From positions 1 through 16,266 of the forward strand of contig JBJEPU010000052.1 in assembly GCA_051881395.1 (NCBI GenBank): a stretch of DNA of 16,266 bases, read 5' to 3'. Below, piece after piece: positions 1-6,813 of the stretch. Source of the stretch: Fimenecus sp051881395. Lineage in GTDB: Bacteria > Bacillota > Clostridia > Oscillospirales > Acutalibacteraceae. Made by a program: the position numbers and the translations under genes. How positions within the stretch are numbered: the stretch's first letter is position 1; the number at the start of each line of letters is the position of its first letter. The notes beneath the pieces were generated by a model. That model saw only the letters and a program-made list of their open reading frames with translations, ran no database searches and was not told where the DNA came from.

Positions 1-1
1 A

Positions 2-1360
2 AGCTATACTTTAAAAGTGACAAATGACGGGATTACCGTCACCGCCTCCGACGAACGCGGCGCGTTTTACGGTGCGGTCACCTTAAAAATGATTTTGATG
101 CAGGCGCAAAAGCAGAACGGCAAAGCCACCGTCAACGGGCTGTTCATTGAAGATAAGCCGCATTACGGCTACCGTGGTTTGCAAATGGACGAAAGCCGCC
201 ACTTCTTTGGCAAAGAGGTCGTCAAACGCGTGCTTGACCAAATGGCAATGCTCAAACTCAATACATTGCATTGGCATTTGTCCGATGACCAAGGCTTCCG
301 CATTGAAAGTAAAGTCTTTCCGCTGCTCAACGAAATCGGTTCCCGCCGCCAATACGCGGGCTTTAAGGGGCTCGGTCTTGACTATCGCGGGGAGGAATAT
401 TTCCACTATTACACACAGGACGAAATCCGCGAAATCGTTGCCTATGCGAAAAAACTGTATATTGATGTCATTCCCGAAATCGACATTCCCGGGCACACCA
501 GTGCCATTTTGGCGGCGTATCCGGAGTTGTCCTGCAAAGGTGAAAAGACAACGGTAAAATGCGAAAACGGCATTTTTGAAGAAATCCTGTGCGCGGGGAG
601 CGAGGAAGTTTACGATTTTCTTGACAAGCTGTTTGCCGAAATTTGCCCGCTGTTTGAGAGCCGCTATTTCCATATCGGCGGCGACGAAGCCGCAGAGGGG
701 CATAAGATTTGGGAAACCTGCCCGAAGTGTCAGGCGGTCCAAAAAGAGCAAGGCTTAAAAAATGCCAAAGAATTGCAGGGCTGTTTTATGTCCCGCGCCA
801 ACGAAATTGTCAAAAAATACGGCAAAACCGCCATTGCGTGGAATGACTGCATTAACGACAGCTTTGATGAAAGCATTGTCTGTCAGTATTGGATTTCCCA
901 CAACCTCGGCGCGGTGCGCAAACAGGCATATAAGCGCGATTTGATTATGTCGCCCGACAGCCATTTTTATTTCGATGTGAAATATGCGCGTATACCGCTG
1001 AAAAAAGTCTATAAATTCAACGAAGTCAAAGCCGGCTTCGGCAAACCCGGTCAGCGTATTCGCGGCATTGAGTGCGAGCATTGGTCGGAATGGCTGGACA
1101 CCGAGGACGCATTGCAGTTTGCGATGTTCCCGCGTGCCGTTGCCTTCGCGGAGGTCGCCTGGACAGAACTCGAAAACCGCCGCTATAAGGATTTCAAAAA
1201 ACGCTTGGCATGGTATAAAACCTATATGCAGAAAAAGGGGATTAACTATTCCCGCGTGGAAAAACGCGTATGGGGCGTAAAATCTTTGCCGATTTACCAT
1301 CTCGGCAAGGACGGGAAAGAATATCAAAAGAGCGAAACGCTGAAAGCAAAAGAAAATTAA
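2..1360 (+). CDS. Beta-N-acetylhexosaminidase, glycoside hydrolase family 20 (5' partial)
   Basis: Removes terminal N-acetylglucosamine or N-acetylgalactosamine from glycans by substrate-assisted catalysis. The TIM barrel carries the family hallmarks in order: HWHLSDDQGFR (about nt 269-301), DIPGHTSAI near nt 481-510, and HIGGDE at nt 671-688, where the Asp-Glu pair positions the substrate acetamido group and acts as general acid. The first start codon in frame is a GTG at 17, but the frame stays open to base 2, and the residues around it (SYTLK, then VTNDGITVTAS and GAFYGAVTLK) match the usual small N-terminal domain of GH20 enzymes. The true start therefore lies upstream, and whether there is a signal peptide cannot be seen. 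After the barrel there is only a short basic tail. It is followed 15 bp later by the DegV-family gene, probably in the same transcript. Family assignment is firm; exact substrate (chitobiose, mucin or host glycan) is unknown. Confidence 0.93.
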   Translation, partial: SYTLKVTNDGITVTASDERGAFYGAVTLKMILMQAQKQNGKATVNGLFIEDKPHYGYRGLQMDESRHFFGKEVVKRVLDQMAMLKLNTLHWHLSDDQGFRIESKVFPLLNEIGSRRQYAGFKGLGLDYRGEEYFHYYTQDEIREIVAYAKKLYIDVIPEIDIPGHTSAILAAYPELSCKGEKTTVKCENGIFEEILCAGSEEVYDFLDKLFAEICPLFESRYFHIGGDEAAEGHKIWETCPKCQAVQKEQGLKNAKELQGCFMSRANEIVKKYGKTAIAWNDCINDSFDESIVCQYWISHNLGAVRKQAYKRDLIMSPDSHFYFDVKYARIPLKKVYKFNEVKAGFGKPGQRIRGIECEHWSEWLDTEDALQFAMFPRAVAFAEVAWTELENRRYKDFKKRLAWYKTYMQKKGINYSRVEKRVWGVKSLPIYHLGKDGKEYQKSETLKAKEN

Positions 1361-1375
1361 GGAGTAAACATAACA

Positions 1376-2263
1376 ATGTCTGACTTTATTTTATCCTGTT
1401 GTTCCACGGCGGATATGCCGCTGGAATTTTTCCAAACCCGCAATGTGCAGTTGATTTGTTTCCATTTTACCATGGACGGGACGGAATATGCCGATGACCT
1501 CGGGCAATCCATTCCGTTTGACGAGTTTTATCAGCGCATTGCCGACGGCGCCGAGCCGACCACTTCGCAGGTCAATGTCCAGCAGTATATAGAGTATTTT
1601 GAGCCGTTTTTAAAAGAGGGCAAGGATATTTTGCATATCGTGTTTTCAAGCGGCCTTTCCGGCTCGTACAATTCCGCTTGCATTGCGCGCGATACTTTGG
1701 CAGAGCAGTACCCCGACAACAAAATTTATTTGGTGGACTCCCTTGCGGCGTCCTCGGGTTACGGGCTTTTGGTCGATACCGCGGCGGATATGCGCGACAG
1801 CGGCAAATCCGCCGAAGAAATCGTTGCGTGGTTAGAAGAAAACAAGTTAAACTTGCACCATTGGTTTTTCTCCACCGACTTAACAAGCTACATTCGCGGC
1901 GGCAGAGTGTCGCCGGTTGCAGGATTTTTCGGCACGATGCTCAAAATCTGCCCGCTGTTGAATGTCAATGACGAGGGCAAGCTCATTCCGCGCCAAAAAT
2001 GCCGTGGGAAGTCAAAAGCCGTTGACGAAATTGTTTCCAAAATGGTTGCCCACGCCGAAGGCGGTTTAGACTATTCCGGAAAATGCTTTATTTCCAATTC
2101 CGCTTGCCTTGCCGATGCCGAAGCGGTGGCTTCTCGCGTGGAGGAGACCTTTAAAAACTTAAACGGCAAAGTGATGATAAACAATATCGGCACGGTCATC
2201 GGTTCGCACACAGGCCCCGGTACGGTCGCACTGTTCTTCTACGGCGACAAACGCGGCGAATAA
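1376..2263 (+). CDS. DegV family fatty-acid-binding protein
   Basis: DegV proteins are cytosolic lipid carriers; in Firmicutes the related FakB proteins present a bound fatty acid to the kinase FakA. The 295-aa length is normal. Family motifs are visible in order: the early TSQ (residues 63-65) that contacts the ligand carboxylate, SSGLSGSYNSA (91-101), IRGGRVSP (173-180) and the C-terminal GSHTGPGT (276-283). The ATG start is preceded by GGAG at 1361-1364, directly after the upstream stop codon. It lies between the hexosaminidase and the phosphatase with gaps of 15 and 5 bp, so it is probably co-transcribed. No FakA-like kinase gene is in the window, so a FakB role is possible but not shown. 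Confidence 0.93.
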   Translation: MSDFILSCCSTADMPLEFFQTRNVQLICFHFTMDGTEYADDLGQSIPFDEFYQRIADGAEPTTSQVNVQQYIEYFEPFLKEGKDILHIVFSSGLSGSYNSACIARDTLAEQYPDNKIYLVDSLAASSGYGLLVDTAADMRDSGKSAEEIVAWLEENKLNLHHWFFSTDLTSYIRGGRVSPVAGFFGTMLKICPLLNVNDEGKLIPRQKCRGKSKAVDEIVSKMVAHAEGGLDYSGKCFISNSACLADAEAVASRVEETFKNLNGKVMINNIGTVIGSHTGPGTVALFFYGDKRGE

Positions 2264-2268
2264 CCCAT

Positions 2269-2739
2269 ATGACACGCATTTTGTTCGTCTGCCACGGCAA
2301 CATTTGCCGCAGTCCGATGGCGGAATTCATATTCAAGGATTTGGCGCAAAAACGGGGCGTTGCCGACCGCTTTTTCGTGCAGTCCGCGGCGACCAGCAGT
2401 GAAGAAATCTGCGGTACGGTGGGCAATCCTGTGTACCCGCCGGCAAAAGCGCAGTTAGAGAAGCACGGCATTTCCTGCGCGGGAAAACGCGCCGAGCAAC
2501 TGCGAAAAGATGATTATGACCGATATGATTTGTTCGTCTGTATGGATGACAATAATATTCGGAATATCGGGTATATTTTTCCAAAAGACCCGCAGAAAAA
2601 GGTTTGCAAATTGCTCGATTTTACCGCGCGCGGCGGCAATGTTGCCGACCCGTGGTATACGCGCGATTTTGACAAAGCATACCGCGATATTTTTGACGGC
2701 TGTTCTGCGCTTTTGGAAACGCTGTTACAAGAAAAATAA
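2269..2739 (+). CDS. Low-molecular-weight protein tyrosine phosphatase
   Basis: Cytosolic phosphatase of the LMW-PTP family (related to arsenate reductases of the ArsC type), removing phosphate from phosphotyrosine or phosphoarginine on proteins. The P-loop signature CX5R is at the N-terminus (VCHGNICRS, Cys8 to Arg14) and the general-acid Asp lies in ADPWYTRDF (Asp127). The length of 156 aa is normal. The ATG follows the DegV stop by 5 bp and there is no clear Shine-Dalgarno sequence, so translation may depend on coupling to the upstream gene. No tyrosine kinase or exopolysaccharide gene lies nearby to name a substrate. An arsenate reductase role is less likely because the full pattern, including the DPW motif, is that of a phosphatase. 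Confidence 0.94.
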   Translation: MTRILFVCHGNICRSPMAEFIFKDLAQKRGVADRFFVQSAATSSEEICGTVGNPVYPPAKAQLEKHGISCAGKRAEQLRKDDYDRYDLFVCMDDNNIRNIGYIFPKDPQKKVCKLLDFTARGGNVADPWYTRDFDKAYRDIFDGCSALLETLLQEK

Positions 2740-2747
2740 GGAACTGT

Positions 2748-2782
2748 GCAGGCGCAATATTGTTGCGCTTGCATTGCTTTTT
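2748..2782 (+). terminator. Intra-operon terminator-like hairpin
   Basis: Just after the phosphatase stop codon, GCAGGCGCAA (2748-2757) and TTGCGCTTGC (2763-2772) form a 10-bp stem with one G-U pair around the loop TATTG. It is followed by ATTGC and a run of five T (2778-2782). This could be a partial terminator reducing expression of the transporter and asparaginase genes, or a processing site. The T run is offset from the stem by five bases, so termination may be weak. Confidence 0.5.
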
Positions 2783-2794
2783 AGGAGAAAAACA

Positions 2795-3694
2795 ATGCAG
2801 AAAAAACGACACTATTTCTATGTCTTTGCCGCAGGCGCGCTGTGGGGCATCATCAGTTTATTCCTAAAACCTTTATTGGATATGGGCTTTTCACAAATGC
2901 AAACCGTTACACTCCGTTGCTTGCTTGCTGCGGCGGTGTTGGGGATTTATATGCTTCTAAAAGACAAAAGCCTGTTCCGCTTTCATTTACGGGATATTTG
3001 GTGCTTTCTCGGCACGGGGCTTTTAAGCCTTTTGTTTTTCAGCGTGTGCTATTTTTACTCTATGACCTATAACGGCGTTTGCGTGGCGGTGATTTTGCTG
3101 TATACCTCGCCCGTATTTGTGATGCTGTTGTCTTTGCTGTTGTTCAAAGAAAAGATTACATACAAAAAACTGATTGCCGTCGCCCTTACAATCGTAGGGT
3201 GTGTGTTGGTCAGCGGCGTTGCGGGCGGGCAGTCTATCGGCATTTTGGGCATTGTGCTCGGCATATGCTCCGGACTCGGCTACGCACTGTACAGCATTTT
3301 CAGCCGCTATGCGTTGCAAAAAAACTATCACAGTATGACCATTTCGTTTTACACTTTTCTGTTTTGCGGTCTCGGCTGTCTGCCGTTTGCAAAGCCTGTT
3401 TCGATGGTCGCAAGCCTTACGCCGAAAGCAATTCTGCTGGCGCTTGGTTTGGGCGTCATTTGCTGTGTTTTACCGTATCTCTTCTATACCAAAGGCTTGG
3501 AAACTGTCGATAATACCCGCGCGTCTGTGATTGTTGCGGTGGAGCCCGTGGTCGCGTCGCTGATTGGGATTTTTGTCTATCACGAAAGCGTTACGTCATT
3601 AAAAATTGCGGGCGTTGTGCTCGTGCTTGCGGCTGTTTTGATTTGCAGTACGGCATCCGTCGCGCCGCAAAATGCGGATACAAAAGGAGCGTAA
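2795..3694 (+). CDS. EamA/DMT superfamily transporter (10 membrane segments)
   Basis: Integral membrane permease of the drug/metabolite transporter superfamily, which moves amino acids, nucleotide-sugars or other metabolites; the substrate cannot be read from sequence. The 299-aa protein is two EamA repeats, each of about five hydrophobic helices. Hallmarks are the first helix with FAAGALWGIISLF, a YTSPVFVMLLSLLLFKE segment closing repeat one, and VAVEPVVASLIGIFVYHE closing repeat two. The frame is open further upstream, to 2510, but that extension overlaps the phosphatase in another frame and has no membrane helix typical of the family. The ATG at 2795 follows AGGAG (2783-2787) at good spacing and begins just before helix one, so it is the chosen start. 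It ends 5 bp before the asparaginase start. Export or import of an amino acid connected with asparaginase would be a guess. Confidence 0.93.
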   Translation: MQKKRHYFYVFAAGALWGIISLFLKPLLDMGFSQMQTVTLRCLLAAAVLGIYMLLKDKSLFRFHLRDIWCFLGTGLLSLLFFSVCYFYSMTYNGVCVAVILLYTSPVFVMLLSLLLFKEKITYKKLIAVALTIVGCVLVSGVAGGQSIGILGIVLGICSGLGYALYSIFSRYALQKNYHSMTISFYTFLFCGLGCLPFAKPVSMVASLTPKAILLALGLGVICCVLPYLFYTKGLETVDNTRASVIVAVEPVVASLIGIFVYHESVTSLKIAGVVLVLAAVLICSTASVAPQNADTKGA

Positions 3695-3699
3695 GCAAT

Positions 3700-4689
3700 A
3701 TGCGCAAACGGATTTTACTGATTGCCACGGGCGGCACGATAGCCGCAGGGGAAACCGAAAACGGGCTTGCACCGCAGTTGCAGGCGGAGACGCTTTTGCG
3801 CTTTGTGCCTGAAATTCAATCGCTTTGCCGCGTGACTGCCATACAACTTTGTGAACTGGACAGTACCGACCTTACGCCCGACATATGGCTTAAAATCGCC
3901 GATTGCATCGAGCAAAATTACGCGCAGTATGACGGTTTTGTCGTTACGCACGGGACCGATACCCTCTCGTTCACCGCGGCGGCGCTCTCGTATTTGATAC
4001 AAGAAAGCGGAAAGCCCGTGGTGCTTACGGGCGCGCAAAATCCGATTGATACAGACGGCTCCGACGCACCGAAAAATTTGTTTGACGCATTTTTATACGC
4101 CGTTTCGGGCGCGGGCGGCGTGTCGGTCGTATTCGGCGGACAGGTGATTGCGGGCACGCGCGCCAAAAAACTGTATACGCGCAGTGACGCGGCATTTGCA
4201 AGCGTCAATTTTCCGTATTTCGCCGAAATTGCGGACGGCGAAATCCAAACCGCTTTGCCACTGCAAAGCAAAACGAAGGACAATCCAAAGTTTTATCACG
4301 AATTAAACACGCGTGTTGCCGTGTTTACCTGTATACCGGGTGTTTCGACAAAAACCTTGCTTGCCGTGGCAGAGTCCTGCGACGGTTTGATTTTGGAAAC
4401 CTACGGCTTGGGCGGTGTGCCCGCGTATTTGTATGCCGCAGTCGAAGAAATCACAAAAAGCGGTAAAACCGTGGCGGTCGGTACGCAGGTTTTGTACGAG
4501 GGCACGGATATGTCCGTTTATGCGGTCGGCCAAAAGGCAAAAACCGATTTAGATATATTGGAGTTGCGCGATATGACCACCGAAGCCGCCGCCGCGAAAC
4601 TGATGTGGATATTGCCGCAAACCGACAATCCCGCCGAAATTCGCCGCCTGTTTGAAACGCCGACAGCTTTCGACCGCCGCGAATCGTAA
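3700..4689 (+). CDS. L-asparaginase, probably cytosolic (type I-like)
   Basis: Hydrolyses L-asparagine to aspartate and ammonia. The 329-aa protein has the bacterial asparaginase signatures: ATGGTIAAG at the N-terminus with the nucleophile Thr13, DSTD with Ser55, THGTDT with Thr86-Asp87, and the conserved lysine in TRAKKLYTRSDAAFAS (Lys156/157). No signal peptide or lipobox is present, which favours a cytosolic ansA-like enzyme over a secreted type II enzyme. The reading frame is open to 3643, but that start overlaps the transporter; the ATG at 3700 begins right before the conserved first strand and follows AAAGGAG (3684-3689) at normal spacing. It is the last gene of the plus-strand run and is followed by repeats and a strong terminator. 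Confidence 0.93.
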   Translation: MRKRILLIATGGTIAAGETENGLAPQLQAETLLRFVPEIQSLCRVTAIQLCELDSTDLTPDIWLKIADCIEQNYAQYDGFVVTHGTDTLSFTAAALSYLIQESGKPVVLTGAQNPIDTDGSDAPKNLFDAFLYAVSGAGGVSVVFGGQVIAGTRAKKLYTRSDAAFASVNFPYFAEIADGEIQTALPLQSKTKDNPKFYHELNTRVAVFTCIPGVSTKTLLAVAESCDGLILETYGLGGVPAYLYAAVEEITKSGKTVAVGTQVLYEGTDMSVYAVGQKAKTDLDILELRDMTTEAAAAKLMWILPQTDNPAEIRRLFETPTAFDRRES

Positions 4690-4748
4690 ATCGTAGGTTT
4701 CCTTTACAGAGAAGCATTTTCCAATTTCTCGATTGGAACTGTTATCGT

Positions 4749-4780
4749 GTAGGGAACGACCTTAGTGTCGTTCCGCGAAA
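4749..4780 (+). repeat. Palindromic repeat copy A (GTAGGGAACG family)
   Basis: Starts GTAGG, then the arms GGAACGAC and GTCGTTCC around CTTAGT, then GCGAAATTAC. It differs from the consensus stem seen at 8317, 8393 and 16213 at two stem positions, with matching changes on both sides so that pairing is kept. It lies 60 bp downstream of the asparaginase stop. Confidence 0.8.
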
Positions 4781-4840
4781 TTACATCAAACCTTACGGGG
4801 CGGTCGCGCAATGATCCAACGCACGCAATCGATTTTATGC

Positions 4841-4867
4841 GTAGGGAACGGTCGTAGCATTCCGCAA
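4841..4867 (+). repeat. Palindromic repeat copy B, degenerate right arm
   Basis: Begins with the family start GTAGGGAACGGTC and ends with ATTCCGCAA, but the right half of the stem is mutated so that only GGAA/TTCC plus one G-C pair remain. It lies 92 bp after copy A in the same orientation, forming a pair. The remainder of 4690-4893 shows no gene; parts of 4781-4800 resemble the tail of the units at 8317-8456. Confidence 0.72.
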
Positions 4868-4893
4868 GTCCACCCACCGAAAAACGGATAGAG

Positions 4894-4931
4894 AAACAGC
4901 CGAGAATGTTTTGACATTCTCGGCTGTTTTT
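4894..4931. terminator. Strong intrinsic terminator between convergent genes
   Basis: A perfect 16-bp stem (AAACAGCCGAGAATGT at 4894-4909, complement at 4914-4929) with loop TTTG, followed on the plus strand by T5 overall (4927-4931). It abuts the stop codon of the minus-strand regulator gene and lies after the plus-strand asparaginase operon. The A-rich start gives a short T tract on the other strand, so it may work in both directions. Confidence 0.88.
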
Positions 4932-6660
4932 ATCCCTCCGTCACGGGCGGAATAAAGTTTTCAATCGCTTTACGCAACTTGGGGTGATGAATGACAAAGT
5001 GAATGGCGGGGGATTTCCCTTTTGAAACCATAGCCCATTTTCCCTCGTGCATGTTGATTTGCAGATTGCGGAATGTATACGAAGCGGTTTGATTGAAGTT
5101 GTAATTCGGATGGCTTTCGGCAAACTGTTTCGTTTGCTGTAAATGTGCTTGATACTCTTCGTATGTATAGAAAATATCTTGCTCATAAAACATGCCGGAA
5201 AGGGAAAGCGTCATCGGATAGTCGGCAAATTCCGCTTCGGAAAGACAGGCAACTTCGTCCGTAACAGTTTCGGTTTTCAGAATTTCCTCGACGGTCTGTC
5301 GGCACGCATCGGCATAGGCGAGTATGGCAAGTTTATCGGCTTCGGCAAGCCCTTTACGCGTTAGAAACTGCTGTAAATACTGCCTGTCCATCGTATACAG
5401 CGGCAATGCGGATAAAATGCTTCTCCGCTTGCCGGGCGTATGCGCGTCGGCAAGCAGAAAGGCTTTGAATTCCTGTATATCCTCCGCGCGGTAAATGTGC
5501 ATCAGCGGGTGTGCATTTTGCAACAGTTCTTCGGCGCGCTTGCGGTAATAGGCAACTTCGTCTTTGTTTTTGGTCAAATAATACTTGCCGTCACTGTGAA
5601 AGCCGGCGATTGCCTCTCCGGAGAGCGCCGCCGTACCGGATACTTTCAAAAAGTGCAGAAAAACATTGTTTTGCACATCTTTGAGATAATACGGCGAAAT
5701 CTGCCCCGTCATATACATCGGAATCCAACTTTCCAAGCCCAGCATCATATCTTCAAAGGAACGGTCTAAATTATGGATTTGGTTTAAATGCAATCCCTTT
5801 TTCAGCATCATTGCCATGCCGAACATCCACTTTTTCGGAAATTCGGCGTCTTTCGCCATTTCCGCCATCGGCATATCGCTGTACATAATGACCGGCGCCA
5901 TGGATTTGGAGAGAACGGTGGCTTTCAAAAAGTCCAACTCACTGTCCATCATCTCTTTTAATCCGAAGTAGGTTTTCGAGGTCGGCAGTTGAAACGGGAA
6001 AGAGGGGACTTTCATCTCATCAAAATGAATGGCTTTGATGAATTCATTCAAATCAAACGAATTCAGTTTGGTTAAGAATTTGGAGATGTCGTCCTGCGGA
6101 CGGCTTTTGCCCGCCAGCAGCCAATTTTGCAGTTTTTCACAGCATTGCGCGCTGTCGGACAGGGATTTTGCAGGACAGTCCAACAACTTTGCCAAAACGG
6201 CTTTGTCGGCGGTACTTGCCATTTCTCTCGAAACATATCCGGCAACCGCCGCGGCAAACTGTACGGGATCTGCGGGCTTGCGTGTGCCGTTGCGAATGCG
6301 AAAAACGGTTGAAACATCATAATTTGTGTAGCGGCAGAGCTTTGTAATGTTCATATTCAGCACAGCAATCAAGGCATTGAAGTTTTGCCGTAGCAACTCT
6401 CTGTCGGCGGTAATCATATCGTCACAGGCTTGAAACGCCGCGACAACCGATGCTTTTGTCATGTCCTTTTGCTTTTGTTTTGCAAGGGCAACAATCGCGT
6501 CGCAAAGATTTTCAAAACTTTCCGAATGGATACTCGGAACACGCTCGCCGGAACGGTAACGGCTGAGCGTCGCGGCGGAAAGCCCCGAAACCGCACTGAC
6601 TTCTTTTGCGGAGCAATCCAGCGTGACCATATACTGATTCAGTTTCTCATGAAAAAGCAT
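4930..6660 (-). CDS. Uncharacterised regulator with two N-terminal helix-turn-helix segments
   Basis: A 576-aa cytosolic protein. Residues about 5-60 form an XRE-type HTH (SAKEVSAVSGLSAATLSRYR, then SGERVPS, 17-43). A second, similar segment at about 95-145 has LNMNITKLCRYTNYDVST followed by VFRIRNGTRKPAD (101-131), with the same small-residue, arginine, glycine and proline pattern. The remaining 430 residues match no domain I can name; residues 238-330 (with IHNLDRSFEDMMLGLESW and YMTGQISPYYL) and a C-terminal segment with WAMVSKGKSPAIHFVIHHP look conserved in kind and may sense a ligand, which is inference. I recall similar unnamed proteins in Lachnospiraceae and relatives. ATG start is supported by GGAGG at 6667-6671 (minus strand) six bases upstream. 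It is divergent from the secreted dockerin gene, suggesting that it controls it. The terminator touches its stop codon. Confidence 0.82.
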   Translation of the reverse strand: MLFHEKLNQYMVTLDCSAKEVSAVSGLSAATLSRYRSGERVPSIHSESFENLCDAIVALAKQKQKDMTKASVVAAFQACDDMITADRELLRQNFNALIAVLNMNITKLCRYTNYDVSTVFRIRNGTRKPADPVQFAAAVAGYVSREMASTADKAVLAKLLDCPAKSLSDSAQCCEKLQNWLLAGKSRPQDDISKFLTKLNSFDLNEFIKAIHFDEMKVPSFPFQLPTSKTYFGLKEMMDSELDFLKATVLSKSMAPVIMYSDMPMAEMAKDAEFPKKWMFGMAMMLKKGLHLNQIHNLDRSFEDMMLGLESWIPMYMTGQISPYYLKDVQNNVFLHFLKVSGTAALSGEAIAGFHSDGKYYLTKNKDEVAYYRKRAEELLQNAHPLMHIYRAEDIQEFKAFLLADAHTPGKRRSILSALPLYTMDRQYLQQFLTRKGLAEADKLAILAYADACRQTVEEILKTETVTDEVACLSEAEFADYPMTLSLSGMFYEQDIFYTYEEYQAHLQQTKQFAESHPNYNFNQTASYTFRNLQINMHEGKWAMVSKGKSPAIHFVIHHPKLRKAIENFIPPVTEG

Positions 6661-6682
6661 AATACGCCTCCAACCGATGGTA

Positions 6683-6703
6683 TGTTGCTTATATAGTACA
6701 ACA
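6683..6703. promoter_or_regulatory. Inverted repeat TGTTG-N11-CAACA, candidate autoregulatory operator
   Basis: Arms TGTTG (6683-6687) and CAACA (6699-6703) flank the TATA-rich -10 region of the regulator gene. A DNA-binding dimer here would block its own promoter. The arms are short, so this is only a candidate. Confidence 0.35.
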
Positions 6704-6721
6704 AAACAGCAAAAAAAGAAA
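6693..6721 (-). promoter_or_regulatory. Candidate promoter of the HTH regulator gene
   Basis: On the minus strand a -10 TACTAT (6693-6698) lies 17 bp after a poor -35 TTTCTT (6716-6721) and about 33 bp upstream of the ATG. The -10 is good but the -35 is weak, so the promoter may be weak or depend on an activator. Confidence 0.4.
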
Positions 6722-6724
6722 GTA

Positions 6725-6757
6725 ATTTCCGAATTGGCACAGGGCTATTTCGGAAAT
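6725..6757. promoter_or_regulatory. Inverted repeat ATTTCCGAA-N15-TTCGGAAAT, candidate operator
   Basis: Perfect 9-bp arms at 6725-6733 and 6749-6757, about 24 bp centre to centre, sit between the divergent regulator and dockerin genes and end 5 bp before the dockerin -35 region. The position suits an activator site for the dockerin gene. The likely binder is the adjacent double-HTH regulator, by inference from position. Confidence 0.5.
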
Positions 6758-6762
6758 AAATC

Positions 6763-6791
6763 TGCAAAAAATAAACCAAATATTATATAAT
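6763..6791 (+). promoter_or_regulatory. Promoter of the secreted dockerin gene
   Basis: A consensus -10 TATAAT (6786-6791) has only a poor -35 (TGCAAA, 6763-6768) at 17 bp spacing. A strong -10 with a weak -35 next to an inverted repeat suggests activation. AGGAGG follows at 6801-6806 before the ATG at 6814. Confidence 0.65.
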
Positions 6792-6813
6792 CAGGGCAAA
6801 AGGAGGATTTTTT

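Noticed and set aside
17..19. GTG at 17 as the true start of the hexosaminidase
   Set aside because: The frame is open to the window edge with family-like residues upstream of the GTG, so the gene is cut by the window.
83..1327. Long minus-strand reading frames opposite the GH20 gene (83-751 and 755-1327)
   Set aside because: They have no recognisable domain or supported start and mirror the codon pattern of a clear GH20 enzyme on the plus strand.
2510..2794. N-terminal extension of the EamA transporter to 2510
   Set aside because: It overlaps the phosphatase gene in another frame, and a good ribosome binding site precedes the ATG at 2795 just before the first membrane helix.
3643..3699. 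Earlier asparaginase start at 3643
   Set aside because: It would overlap the transporter, and the added 19 residues do not resemble a signal peptide; AAAGGAG precedes the ATG at 3700.
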